Shown here in pieces: positions 35,676 through 47,804 of a stretch of DNA of 64,000 bases. Within the stretch, counting starts at the first letter, position 1. Every line of letters begins with the position of its first letter. The translations under genes and the position numbers were made by a program. A model generated the notes under the pieces. That model saw nothing but the letters and a program-made list of their open reading frames with translations. It was not told where the DNA came from and made no database searches. Origin of the DNA: Zygnema cylindricum (Eukaryota > Streptophyta > Zygnematophyceae > Zygnematales > Zygnemataceae); assembly GCA_037447655.1 (NCBI GenBank), contig JBBHKE010001020.1, positions 1 to 64,000 on the forward strand, read 5' to 3'.

Positions 35676-38288
35676 AAAGTGGGGAAGTGGGGAAATAGGG
35701 AAGTGGGAAAGTGGGAAAGTGAGAAAGTGGAAAGGTGGTAAAGTGGGATAGTGGGAGAGTGGGGAAGTGGGTGAGTGGGAAAGTGGGAAAGTGGAAAGGG
35801 GGGAAAATGGGGAAGTAAGGAAGCGGGAAAGAGGGAAAGTGCAAAAGTTGGAAAGTGAGAAAGTGGGAAGGTAGGAAAGTGGGAAAGTGGAAGAGTGGGG
35901 AAGTTGGTGAGTGGGGAAGTGGGAAAGTGAGAAAGTGGAGAAATGGGGCTGCGGGAAAGTGGGGAAGTGGGAAAGTAAGAAAGTTGGAAAGTGAGAAAGT
36001 GAGAAAGTTGGAAAGTGGGTAAGTTGGAAAGTGGGGAAGTAAGAACGTGGGAAAGTATGAAAGTGGGAAAGTGGGGAAGTGGGATAATGGGAAATTTGGA
36101 AAATGGGAAAGTGGGGAAGTGGGGAAGTATGATAGTGGGAAAGTGGGAAAGTGGGAAAGTGGGGAAATGGGGAAGTGGGGAAGTGGGGAAGTATGAAAGT
36201 GGAAAAGTGGGGAAGTGGGGAAGTATGAAAGTGGAAAAGTGGGGAAGTGGGGAAGTAAGAAAGTTGGAAAGTGGGGAAGTGGGGAAATGGGAAAGTGGGG
36301 AAGCGGGGGAGTATGAAAGTGGAAAAGTGGGAAAGTGGAAAAATGGGGAAGTATGAAAGTGGGAAAGTGGGAAAGTGGGGAAATGGGGAAGTGGGGAAGT
36401 GGAAAGGGGGGAGAGTGGGGAAGTTGGTGAGTGGGGAAGTGGGAAAGTGAGAAAGTGGAGAAATTGGGAAGTGAGAAAGTGGGAAAGCAGGAAAGTGGGG
36501 AAGTGGGGAAGTAAGAAAGCGGGGAAGTTGGGAAGTGTGGAAGAGGGAAAGTGGGAAAGTTGGGAAGTTTGAAAGTGGGAAAGTGGGGAAGTGAGAAAGT
36601 CGGAAAATTGGGAAGTGGGAAGCTGGGAAAGCTAGGAAGTGGGGAAATTGGGAAAGTGGGAAAGTGGGGAAGTGGGGAAGTGGGAGATTGGGAGATTGGG
36701 AAAGTGGGATAGTGGGAAATTCGGGAAGTGGGAGAATGGGAGACTGGGAAAGTGGGTGAGTGGGTGAGTGGATGAGTGGAGAAGTGCGAAAGTAGGAAAG
36801 TAGGAAAGTGGGGAAGTGCGAAAGTAGGAAAGTGGGGAAGTGGGAGAGTGGGAGAGTGGGAAAGTGGGTGAGTGGGGAAGTGCGAAAGTAGCAAAGTGGG
36901 TAAGGGAAAAAGTGGGAAAGTGGGGAAGTGAGAAAGTGGGAAAGAGGGAAAGTCGGAAATTGGGGAAGTGGGGAAGTGGGAAAGTGGGGAAGTGGGAAGT
37001 TAGGAAGTGGAGAAGTGGGAAAGTGGGAAAATGAAGTGGGGAAGTGGGGAGGCGGGGAAGTGGGAGAGTGTGAAAGTGGGAGTGAGGTAGTGGGAAAGTG
37101 GGGAAGTGGGGAAGTGGGGAAGCGATGATGTGGAGAAGTGGGGAAGTGGGGATGTGGGAAAGTGGGGAAGTGAGAGAGTGGGAAAGTGGGAGAGTGGGGA
37201 AGTGGGAGAGTGGGGAAGTGGGTGAGTGGGAAAGGGCGTAAGTGGTAAAGTGAGGAAGTGAAAAAGTGGTAAAGTGGGGAAGTGGGAAGTGAGGAAGTGG
37301 GAAAGTCAAAAAGTGGAGAAGTGGGGAAGTGGGGAAGTGGGAAAGTGGGGAAGTGGGAGAGTGGGGAAGTAAGAACGTGGGAAAGTGGGAAAGTATGAAA
37401 GTGGGAAAGTGGGGAAGTGGGAAAGTGGGAAAGTGGGAAAGTGGGAAAGTGGGGAAGTGGGGAAGTGGGATAGTGGGAAAGTGGGGAAGTGGGAAAGTGG
37501 GGAAGTGGGGAAGTGGGGAAGTGGGGAAGTGGGAAAGTGGGGAAGTGGGAAAGTGGGAAAGTGGGGAAGTGGGGAAGTGGGGATGTAAGAAAGTGGGGAC
37601 GTGGGTATATGGGGAAGTGGGGACGTGGGAAAGTGGGGAAGTAGTAAAGTTGGAAAGTGGGAAATTGAAGTGGGAAAGTAAAGTGAGGAAGTGGGGAAGT
37701 GGGGAAATGGGATAGTGGGAAAGTGTGGAAAGTGGGGACGTGGGAGTGTGGGAAAGCGAGGAAGTGTAAAAGTCAGGAAGTGGGGAAGGGGGAAAGTGGG
37801 AGAGCGGGAGAGTGGGAAAGTGGGTGAGTGGGGAAGGGTGGAAGTGGTAAAGTGAGGAAGTGGGTGAGTGGGAAAGTGGGGAAGTGGGGAAGTGGGAAAG
37901 TGAGGATGTGGGGAAGTGGGGAAGTGGGAAAGTGGGGAAGTGGGAGAGTGGGAAAGTGGGTGAGTGGGGAAGGGCGGAAGTGGTAAAGGGAGGAAGTGTG
38001 AAAGTAGGAATATGGGGAAGTGGGAAGTGAGGAAGTGGGTGAGTGGGATAGTGGGGAAGTGGGGACGTGGGAAAGTGGGAGATTGGGGAAGTGGGGAAGT
38101 GGGAAAGTGAGGAAGTGGGGAAGCGGGGAAGTGGGAAAGTGGGGAAGTGGGGAAGTTGGGAAGTGGGGTAGTGGGGATAGTGGGATAGTGGGAAAAGTGG
38201 GAAAAAGGGAAAGTGTGAGAGTGGGAAAGTGGGGAAGTGGGAAAATGCATAGTGGGGAAGTTGGGAAGGGTGTGGGATAGTGGGGGTG
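35676..38288. repeat. 8-bp G/A minisatellite (AGTGGGGA/AGTGGGAA)
   Basis: About 2.6 kb of AGTGGGAA and AGTGGGGA units with scattered variants, purine-only on the plus strand. The unit contains no stop in any minus-strand frame, so 8-residue-periodic Pro-rich open frames of several hundred codons appear (for example 36632-38320). They are by-products of the repeat. Confidence 0.98.
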
Positions 38289-38885
38289 TCACCACAGAGT
38301 ATAATGGCCATCACACACACCTCGAAAATTTCGTGGAAAAATTCTCGAAGTATTGGCGCTCAGCTTCATCGTACAACTCATAAATAGACAAAGGCGTTAG
38401 AACATACAATCCTATGCAAGAAATGGCATGGAGATAAGGTGCAAAAGGATACAAAATTGGCACAAGAAATACATGGTTGTAAACGGCCTTTATGGTTTGA
38501 ATTACTCTATTGGTATGAAAGATTTAGTAGATTTGAAGTACGTCTTAAGAATTCGAGTAACTACGGAGAGAGAAAACAAGAAAATTTGCATATAGCAAAA
38601 GAAGTATCTACTTATTCCCCTGGTCTCCCCTCCCCCTCCCCCTTCCCCTCCCCCCCCTCCATCCCCCTCTTCCACTCTTTCACTCCATCCCCCCTCTCCC
38701 TTTTAATGTGCAACAGGTGGCCAAAGTCGACAACAGTACCACCATTGTGGATTGCAATCTATGAAAAGCACGGATCTCGGATTTTTAGTTTCATCTTTAG
38801 TACTTTTGTCACGCCAAAAGAGACAATTGGTCGTTTTAATCGTTTTCAATTAAGATTTGGGATTTGCTCAATCGTAATTTGAAAC
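38289..38885. other. Unique sequence between minisatellite and right arm
   Basis: Includes a CCCTCTCCC tract (38620-38700). A 147-codon frame at 38439-38882 has no recognisable domain and crosses that tract. Not called as a gene. Confidence 0.45.
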
Positions 38886-39442
38886 CCAAAACCTCGATGA
38901 TTGTAAATAAAAACATTAATTTACTCACTTTATTTATCCTCTTCTATTTCATGGTTTACATGTTTCGTAACAAGCAGTAGCAAGATTATCTTGTTTTTAT
39001 GTCAAAGATTTCTTAATTTGCAAATTACTTGAAGAACTTTGTTTAACATGGCCCAAAACTAATTTGGATGACTTTTTCCTTAACAAGCCTCAGAAATATA
39101 GATGTGCTGAATCTCGGTTAAGTAACCTCTCCCTGTTTGAATTTAAACCCAATGCTAAAAGATTAAAGCCAAAGAGTCAATGATCCTTACATGTGACATG
39201 GTCACTTTTTCCAGAAAAGCAAAGAAAACATTGCTTTATAGTGGCTAATTGTTGCTAGAGGAAAAGTGGAAACCAGTTTGTCATTGTTCCTGGTTCCTTT
39301 ATTGTCTTTTCTTTTCAAGCTTTTTGGAGAAAGCCCTTGAATATTGGGCCAACTCTTTGCATCTTAGGACTAACACACTGGACACTTAATTTTCACTTTG
39401 TCCTGCATTCAATTCACACTCTGTCTGTTTTATTTTCTATGT
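38886..39442 (-). repeat. Right arm of the long inverted repeat
   Basis: Inverted, diverged counterpart of 35064-35575, ending near TTTTCTATGTC. No matching target-site duplication was evident at the outer ends. Confidence 0.75.
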
Positions 39443-42371
39443 CTCAACTGTTAAGAATCGATAAAGTGCTCCGATAGAGATGCTCACATTCACACAGCGG
39501 AAGCTTAAATAAACATTCTCACAAATAAAAACACTCACAGCTCACAAGAAATCATGTCGGCCAAATATTATTATATAAAGTTTAAAAAAAAAACCTCTCC
39601 CTCTCTCACTTCTTTCTAAAGTGTTTCTTCTCTCTACATCCTTGATGTGTCTCTCCTTCGGACACACGATGCATCTTTACTAGACTGCATACAAAATTGA
39701 TAGTAACGCTCGCTAATATACCTTCCTCCACTAACAGAAACAGACGAGGGCGCCGAAGTCCACATGCGGATGTGCACCTAACAAAAACATACAAGCGTCG
39801 AAATTGAAGGCGCGCACTAAAACGAACATGTATAAGGACAACGCACTAAATAACATACTTTTCCGTACAGGACAATACAAAACAGACGAAACCCAAACTG
39901 AACCATCATGCATAAATAATCTATGTAACAGATGGCAGAGGTCGCAAAAGTCAAAATTTTAGATACCAGAAACCGACATTTTTTTTTTTCAAAATCTGAA
40001 CAGCGGATACCCGACCGGGTTATGTCACGCTCCTAAATTGTTAACCGTTACCCGATACGCGTTTACGAAAATAAACGTAAACCGAAACTCGACTTCTCGC
40101 GTCTACCCGTACACGAAAATGTATAAAATTAATGGTACATCAAACCTTCCACGGTACCAAAGGTAGAAAGTACAAAAATATTGAATAAGATGGACATTAC
40201 AAAACCTTTATTTTTTTTCGTTTTTTACTTAGCCGACCGTACCCGTTTTTTTTTTTTTTTGTGAATTACCCTCTCGAACTTGACCGGCCCCAAAAATTTG
40301 GCACCCGAATCCATTCCAGATACGACACGCTCTGCCGGCTGGCACTAGACCGTTGTACATTGAACGAACCAAAGGTACTCGGATGCAAAAAGCGAAACCA
40401 TACTCATAGATCGAATCGTGCCATACGAACCAGAACGTCAAGGAATCCGCAGATGGTCGTTTCTCCACATCCAACCAAAACATGATTTCGGCTGATCCGC
40501 CGATTCTCCCAATAATCCTAACATCAATCTCGGTATCACAGAGAATAAACATCATATTGCAAGATGCAAACACCTTTGAAAACTCACTTCAAACAAATGT
40601 GGCTGAGCAAGAGCATACGAAGGTCAAGATATTATATATAAGTCTCCGTAATATTATTTGGAAAATGGCATTGATTCTTTGTCAAGCCTCTTTTCTTTCT
40701 ACAACTAACGACTTTGATTGAAAGCAACTGTGTTTTACATGTCTTCATGATTCGCATTGAAATAATGCTCAAAATTAAAAATCAACGCCAAAAATATATG
40801 TGAAAAAATATACCGAAACTAGTTTTTAAAAAACTATTAAAGGTTCGTCTCCAAAGAACTTCAAGCCATCATAAGTAGCCAAAAGGGAATCTACAAATTC
40901 TCAATGAGAAATTATTAGTGTATAAATGGGTATCACAGGAAAAAAATCATAGTCACACAGATGTGTTGTTGGATCTTAAATAAAATTCCCACTTCAAATT
41001 AAGTGCTTATAAAACATAAATTATTACAGCAGCGGAGCTCATAAAATAAAAGAGGATAATTCAGAAACTATTTATAAGTGTTCTTGGCCGAAGCCTCTTT
41101 ACATCATCTCTTTTCTCTCTTCTTCTTCTCTCTTCAATGATAATCTCTACACCCTTAAAAGATCACCAAAGAGTGATCACACTCCTTAACATCTCTATTC
41201 TCATAATGGATCACTAAGGATCCTTAACATCTCTGAATTGACCACAAAGGATCTTTCTCTCTCTCTCTTAATCGACCACTAAGGATCTTCCTCTCTCTCT
41301 TAACTGATCACAAAGGATCTACATCTTTACTTTTCAGTTCATCCAAAGTTAAACCAAGGATAACTCTGCAGCTAAACTATGCTGCCTATATAGCGTCTCT
41401 AACTAGCGTACAAAGCAAATCAAGCAAACTAGCATGGCGGCAACTCTTTTCTCTTTCTTGGCTCAAGCACACGGAAATGAACCTTCCACGAAAACAAGCG
41501 AACACGCTTCTCCTTCAAAACGCAAAACTCCAAAAGAGAAGTTTCGTGTGTGTGGTGTGTACGCACGAAACTAAAACACCTGCACAAGAAATAATTCACT
41601 TGCATACGAAACAAAAGTGATGCGAAACGAAATCGTACATTTCGTTTGCTGACTCAACAAATATAATGTTGTCTCGCTGATTCATCATACAGTTCTCCTA
41701 CGCGCGCTGAAAGCGCACAAACTCCAAATGTACATGTAGGCGCGAAACGAGGTCGTACGTTTCGCCGCCAAATCCTCCATACTCCAAAATGACAAAATTC
41801 TAAACGTACAAAATGTGTACTCGCGAATCGAAGCCGAACGCTTCAATCGCCAACCTGATATATCAATAGATGTTCAAAACAAACCATCACAAATTCAACT
41901 ATGCGAAGTACTCGCACGAAACATCTCCATATTAATACGAACACGCGAATTGAAGTTGAGCGCTTCAAACGCGAACGCGATATACATTGCGGTTCAATGA
42001 AGGGTCACTTCACGCGATTCAACAATGAAGCTAACATGTGTAACAACTAAGCCCGGCCATGTTCCGGAACTCCCTCAACGTGCTCCCCCAGGCCGGGGGG
42101 GGGTTACGGGGTTGCTTTTCGTAGATATTTAATTGATTTGGGGTTGGGGTTGTAGTTTTGGTTTTGTGAGTTGATGTGCTTTTCATTTTGAGTTTGGGTG
42201 CTTTTATTTTCCTTGTTGTTGTTTGTGTTCCCATCGCTCTATTTATTTTTTAATGTAGTTTTTCAGTTTTGGCCATGCCACCTTTTTTGTACCCCCGGAC
42301 TCAGATGGGTTACCATCATGATTTCTAACTTATCATGCCCTTGAAATCTGGGTAAAAATAAAAAAAATTGA
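39443..42371. other. Intergenic; possible ancient LTR remnants
   Basis: CAGCGGAAGCTTAAATAAAC near 39498 and CAGCGGAGCTCATAAAATAA near 41030 resemble the U5 side of the LARD-like LTR (CTAGCGGAAGCGTAAATGAA at 43935), suggesting old minus-strand LTRs. GATCACTAAGGATC-type units repeat at 41160-41320. No gene recognised; a 114-codon frame at 40229-40573 is unsupported. Confidence 0.4.
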
Positions 42372-42495
42372 GTAGAAATAGAGCTGATAGGAACGAAGAT
42401 TTCTGGATATTTCTTAAGTTTTATGACCAAGGTTTGTTTTTGGGAGGTGAGAGAGTTCGAGCCCGATTGGAAAGCCAAATATTTGCAGTCCGGTT
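42372..42495 (-). pseudogene. Inverted 3' fragment of a root-cap gene copy
   Basis: On the minus strand this matches the end of exon 4 and the 3' UTR of the gene at 32638: ACCGGACTGCAAATA, then codons for AFQSGSNSL, then 3' UTR (CAGAAATCTTCGTTCC). The stop codon region is altered. It sits head-to-head with the promoter of the next copy. Confidence 0.8.
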
Positions 42496-43436
42496 GCGCT
42501 GAGGGAAGCGCACCAAGCGCGTCTATTACTTTCGCCTCGATTTCAATCTCGTCGTTTTACGCAAGATCTCAATCTCGATTGAGCTGATTCGACTCCTAAT
42601 TTTTCACCACGTCTAAGATCTTAGAACCATAATTTTAAAGTAGGTGAAAGTAGGCCCATAAAATATACCTATTGTACGCAAAAAATACAATATTACCTTA
42701 AGACCCATTTTGTATAGGTCGCAATATGAAAAAAAAAAGTAGCAGGGTTGAGTTGCACATCGATTGAAAGAGAATTAAATGTCATGTCTAAATTTTGAAC
42801 GTCAGATTTGGACGATCAGATGGTCGCTAATCAAAGGAGCGATCAAAGAAGATCACATGGAAAGCCCATAACACAACTTACGATGGGACTACCGTCATAT
42901 TTCGACGATCGGACGGTCGCTAATCAAAGTAGCGATCTAAGAAGATCACATGGAAAGCCCATAACACAACTTACGCTAAAGGCGAACTACAAAAGGCCTA
43001 TAATAAAACGCCTACTTTTGAACTATGCTTAGAACCATCTTCACCACGCTATTTAAGAAACTGAATTTCACTCACGCAAAGTCAACGACAAGTAAAACTT
43101 TTGTGCCACGTCGTCGATTGCTGCAGAAACCATCCAAAACACCTAAAATTGCGTATGGTCTTCTGGCCGTCGACCTGAGATTGTAAGATCGGCCCTAGTC
43201 GTCCCATTTCCAAGAATACGGTACCCCAATAAAACGACGCAGTTTGCACTCTCAATTCAAGCTCACTCCTCTAGCTTACTCCGCTTCCCACCTCTTCTCC
43301 TTCTCTCATTCTCTCTCCCTTCAAAATCTATGCACAGTCCTTTTAAAACACGCTTTCTCAGAAACGAACTACACCACAAAGCCACACAATTTTACCTGCC
43401 ATAACACTTCCGCAACAAGAGCGAATAGAATAGCCA
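42496..43436 (+). other. Duplicated root-cap promoter, interrupted by a MITE
   Basis: Matches 31868-32637 (CGCGTCTATTAC, GAGCTGATTCGACTCCT, CCACGCTATTTAAGAAA, CCATCCAAAACACCT). The second G-box is mutated (GCCACGTCGTC). A hAT-type MITE splits it at 42628. Confidence 0.8.
42620..43035. mobile_element. hAT-type MITE, copy 2 (8-bp TSD CTTAGAAC)
   Basis: Element 42628-43027 has ends CATAATTTTAAAGTAGG and CCTACTTTTGAACTATG, flanked by perfect CTTAGAAC (42620-42627, 43028-43035). The empty site is visible at the parent gene (31966-31978). Same family as 17695-18029. An internal segment of about 90 bp (GACGATCRGAYGGTCGCTAA) is duplicated. Confidence 0.9.
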
Positions 43437-43896
43437 TGGCGTCAAGATTCTTTGTGAGCCGGAGTGCTCTTCTTGTCGTTCTCCCGCTTTTGTCGTTTTC
43501 TCCACGTTGGCCATTGCCGTCTTTCCTAACTAACGGGCAAAGAACAACTGCAACACCGAAAGTTTTGTCAACAAAGGGATGAAAGGGAAGTTTGTGGTGA
43601 GCCCACAGGGTAACGACTAAACTACCATTTCACTTTCAACAAAAATCTACATCAATGTTTTAGTCGTCACCGCAAAGCTTGGATGAAATGCTTAAGTCAT
43701 TTCTATCATGATTCCTTTTTTCTTTTTCTCTCTCTCTCTCTCCCCCCCTCTCTCTAACTCTCTTTCTCTGCCTCTCTCATCTCCCTCTCTTTACCTCTCT
43801 CTCCTTCTCCCAGATTCAGAGCATCTGTCATCTCCTGGTGGGCTACGGGACGTCGGCGTTCTATTGGGCGGGAGAGCTACCCGATGACACGGAAGT
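43437..43896 (+). pseudogene. Truncated duplicate of the root-cap gene
   Basis: Exon 1 (43437-43596) keeps the ATG and signal-peptide region but is 2 bp shorter than the parent, which shifts the frame after about residue 20. The intron with its CT tract is retained. Exon 2 starts at 43814 after TCCCAG and matches GYGTSAFYWAGELPDDTEV, then stops at 43896 where a LARD-like LTR begins. Not functional. Confidence 0.92.
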
Positions 43897-44633
43897 TGAA
43901 AGAATCAAATAATAAAACACTGAGTGTAAATGCTAGCGGAAGCGTAAATGAATAAAACACACACAGGAGAAAAACTACCCCAAAAAAGCCAATATATTCC
44001 ACGGAGAACTTTTCTTACATAATTTCCTCACACCCTCAAAACACTCTCACTTCTAAATCCACATAATGATATAGAAGATACTCTTCACTACCCTCCTCTA
44101 ACTCCTCAAGAAACATCACAAAGCTATCAAACTCCCTCAACTCCTTGAACTCCTTCATAACCTAGAAGGAGGATCAACTCTCGCCAAATTGATAAAAACC
44201 TCTCTCTCACTACGCCTCAATATACTCCTTCAAATGTCACGTAACAATACCACGGTACACGATTAGAAACGCGTAAGTGTCAACGTGGTGAAAACATCCA
44301 ACCGACAATTGCAAACCTACTTGAACTACTTGGTACGACTACACAAGTCAACCACGAACCAACTTGAACCACATGGTACAAGTAGAACTTACGTGAACTG
44401 AAATGACCAAACATTTTCCACGTCACTTCAATAGTACGACTAGAACTCGCGTGAAACGAAACGAACAAACAATTTCTACGTCACTTCAAATATGCAGCGA
44501 CGAAACTACTTTGTCGCTAACTTCTACGTCACTTCAAATATCTAGCGACGAGACTACTTCGTCGCTGGTCGTCGCTACTTTAGCAACGAGAATGTCTCGT
44601 CGCTAAATGAGATCTCAGTACAAAATCCTAACA
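43897..44633 (-). repeat. LARD-like element 3' LTR
   Basis: TG...CA, 737 bp, nearly identical to the inverted LTR at 60866-61597. Left flank GAAGT (43892-43896) is the candidate TSD. Contains AGCGACGA...TCGTCGCT hairpins and GTCACTTC repeats. Confidence 0.9.
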
Positions 44634-47600
44634 TTCCCCCTCTTACTGAGACACTCAAATCCCCCTCTTACTCCATGCCTACTAATTTCTTTCCCATTTC
44701 ATTTACTTCTTTTGATGCTGTCAGTACACGCTCAATAGAACGTACATAAACGTCAACCGGAAAACTCCTCGACAAAGTGAAACAAAATCAGTCGTAGAAA
44801 TGTACGCCGCAACCCAAAAACAAATCTACTCCACAAATCAGAACAAAGACCACTGCGATCACTATGACACAAAACCGTACAGTGACCGGGACCCTCCATA
44901 CATACACTTCAAATAAGACAAGTCACAAATAACTCCGACACTTAAAATCAATACTTAAACTAAGCGTACAATGGTTGCTAAGCTGCCAACCGACGCTAAC
45001 ACAAATCCCACATTGTAAAACTTAACAATCCCCTTTTCAATGTGGGAATTGTCAAACCACCACTTCAACTCCAAAATAACGTAAACGAACTCACACAAAA
45101 CAACAAAAGACAAACTAGACGACCACGCGACAAACACGCTACAACCGATTATAAATTTGAGTCTAACGATCCCCCTCTCAAACTTGTAATGATTAAACCA
45201 ATCACAACTTAAAACTTCCCCTCCGTAAAACATCATGAAGTATACTTAAACAACAGATTAAAACACCAGATTAATGTAGGAAACAAAACATCGAATTTCC
45301 AACCTAAGAAACAATTATCTCCTCGCGATTTTTCCAAAGAACGCCAAATCGAATAATCCTCCAACAAAATCCTCGCAAACTTCAATCAACTCCAAATGTC
45401 GTAGCCCCCTATGAAACGTTACAACTTGATTGCGAATTTTTTCCCTTCAATCACCATTCAAAATTCTTCCGTAACTTCGCTCGTCAAAATTCACGCATAC
45501 GCCACATGGCGCTTCTCTATTTGTTTTTATAATCTCAAAAGAAAACAAAATACCGCTCCAAAAAAAACGTACCATGGCGGTGAAATTTCCAAATCAAAAT
45601 AAATGAAAAGTCCACGCCGCAAATTCACGTCAAATAACTCCGCGTCACAACCTCCATCAGAATTAGCACTTCCAATTTTTTTTTTTTGTCAACTGAAACC
45701 ATAGTCACATCCACATGGTACCATAAGGTACTGAAAGATCCGCGTAAAAAAATTTTAATAACTCTATGACCGACAAAATCTGACGACGACCAACACGGCC
45801 GCCTTAATATCCGACATTATCGTTCATTCCCTAATGTACGTCAAGCGTCCAACCGGCTCTTTATATGGAACGACTTGTCCTCCTCTCATATATAACCAAA
45901 AAAAACTTCATTTTTTTCCTCTTTCTCAACACTCTTCTCTTCTACCGCCTCCAATATCGTTTCCACTCTTTAACCTCTCTTAATTTAGAAAACGACTGTG
46001 GGCTTCCAACAACATTCGCGCAAACAAAATTCTCAACAGATAGTTGATTTTTCCTCATATCAAAAAATAAAATGAATCAAGTTTGAAATCTTTTCTCCTT
46101 GCCAAAAATATGAAAGCTTATTCGGCCTCTTCCCCCTCATAACTTGAATCTCATTTGAGCAAATTTGTTCTCTCTTTTTATCTTCCTCCGATTCGGATTT
46201 GTTAAATCTAAATTAGAACTCGATTTAAAACCTTTAAATTTCTGAGAATTCAAAAAACACTCGAGAAGTAAAAATTTCATCACTCCAATCATCAATGTAA
46301 AATTCATTGTCACTCTTAATGTCAACATTTTCCTTCAACTATTCAAACCGAAATGGACATGCGCTTTCTCCTCCAATGCGGAATGCGCAATGGACAAGAA
46401 ATCATGAATTTGGCTCTCCTCATAAAAAAAATCAAAATTTTCTCTCATTCTTCATCTCCTCTCTTCGAATTAATCATTAATATGCGAATCGGAAAATTAT
46501 AGTCCGTCGTCGGTATAATTTCCAAACTCAAAATAATTTGTAAAATCAACACGGCCGCAACTTACACCGCGATCACCTCAATCGCCATTTTTGCGATCTC
46601 TTCCACTACCGACATAGTTTAACAATGTAAAAAAATTGTTCTCAAGCTCTTTAAATGCCACCTCTCCTCCTCGGAATTCTATGTGACAGTTTCCCTCTTC
46701 TCTTTCTTCACATACTCGTCTCCTCCACTCTCATCTCCATCTCCATCAAAATAGGAATTTGAATTATCCGGCAAATGATAATTTTCTTTTTCTCCTCTTG
46801 ATTCAGATTGTAATAGGGCATCAATATACCCCATCAATTTGTTGAAAGCTTTTGGAAATTGATCTTTCAAATTAGTCGCTCCATACATCCGAATTCTTCC
46901 TCAACTAAAACTAAAAAAAAAATGGTTTCTTCAAACAAACCTCAAAGCCGCCAGGAGGGAAGGAGTACCCTTCTTCCTTCCGAGAGAATAATCTCTCACT
47001 ACCTCCACTTCGTCTCTACTCTTATCTTCTTTCAAACCCAAAACAAGAATCTGATTTCTCCTCTTTTTTTTTTTCTAATCTTCGTCAATTTTTTTCAATC
47101 CTCCTCTTTGTCAATAAATGGCCAAAACAGCCGGTAAAGCAACCGGTTTTTCGCTGACACGAAACTCCTCCTCTTCTTCCTCCTAATCATGGACACATTA
47201 AAACTTCACTTCAACAAAATCCACAACAAAAAAAATGTGCAGTCATTGACGAAAAAAATCAAATAAATTTGTACACACTTGAACTGCGGATAGAAATTGA
47301 GAATGCCAAACTTGAATGACTCTTCTTCCAAACTGACCGGCGATTTAGGTAATCGCCACACCATTCACCTCGATTCACTTCGAATAACGTCTTCAATAAA
47401 TGAACGTACAAAAGTACGAAATAAAACTCCCTCCAAAAAAATATCTTCAAAATGTCGAGATTCATTTTCAACTCACGACAACACACTTACTCTTTTCTTC
47501 ATAAACCACTCCTTTACACCTCAATCAATATACCACATCGGCAACATCATTTCTCCCCCCAAAAGAAATTTATCTTCTTCTCTTCACTTTTCTTTCCACT

Positions 47601-47804
47601 CTTCTTCTCTTTCATCAAATCACTCTTTTAAATAAACTTCTCATCACACTTTTCTTCACTCCTCTCTTCAGTTTTTAATTCACTCTTCTCTTCTTCACCT
47701 TCTTCGACTTCATCGACTACTTCTTTGGATTCTTCATCTACTTCTTCTTCATCATCTTCTTCTTCTTCTACTTCAAATAAAGAATCACCTCCATCCGAAT
47801 CGGA
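43897..47804 (-). mobile_element. Non-autonomous LTR retrotransposon (LARD-like), truncated
   Basis: 3' LTR, then polypurine complement TTCCCCCTCTTACTGAG (44634-44650), then about 3.1 kb of internal DNA that carries no gag, protease, integrase or RT motif. The same internal sequence recurs inverted at 62250-64000 and beyond. The 5' side is lost: at about 47804 it joins a Copia RNase H fragment. Confidence 0.85.

Noticed and set aside
35653-38320. Long minus-strand Pro/Ser/His/Phe-rich open frames (413 and 562 codons)
   Set aside because: They arise because the 8-bp unit contains no stop in any minus-strand frame; all frames read the same 8-residue period.
38439-38882. 147-codon frame downstream of the minisatellite
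   Set aside because: No domain, crosses a CCCTCTCCC tract, no supporting signals.
40229-40573. 114-codon minus-strand frame
   Set aside because: No recognisable domain, overlapping frames of similar length on the other strand.
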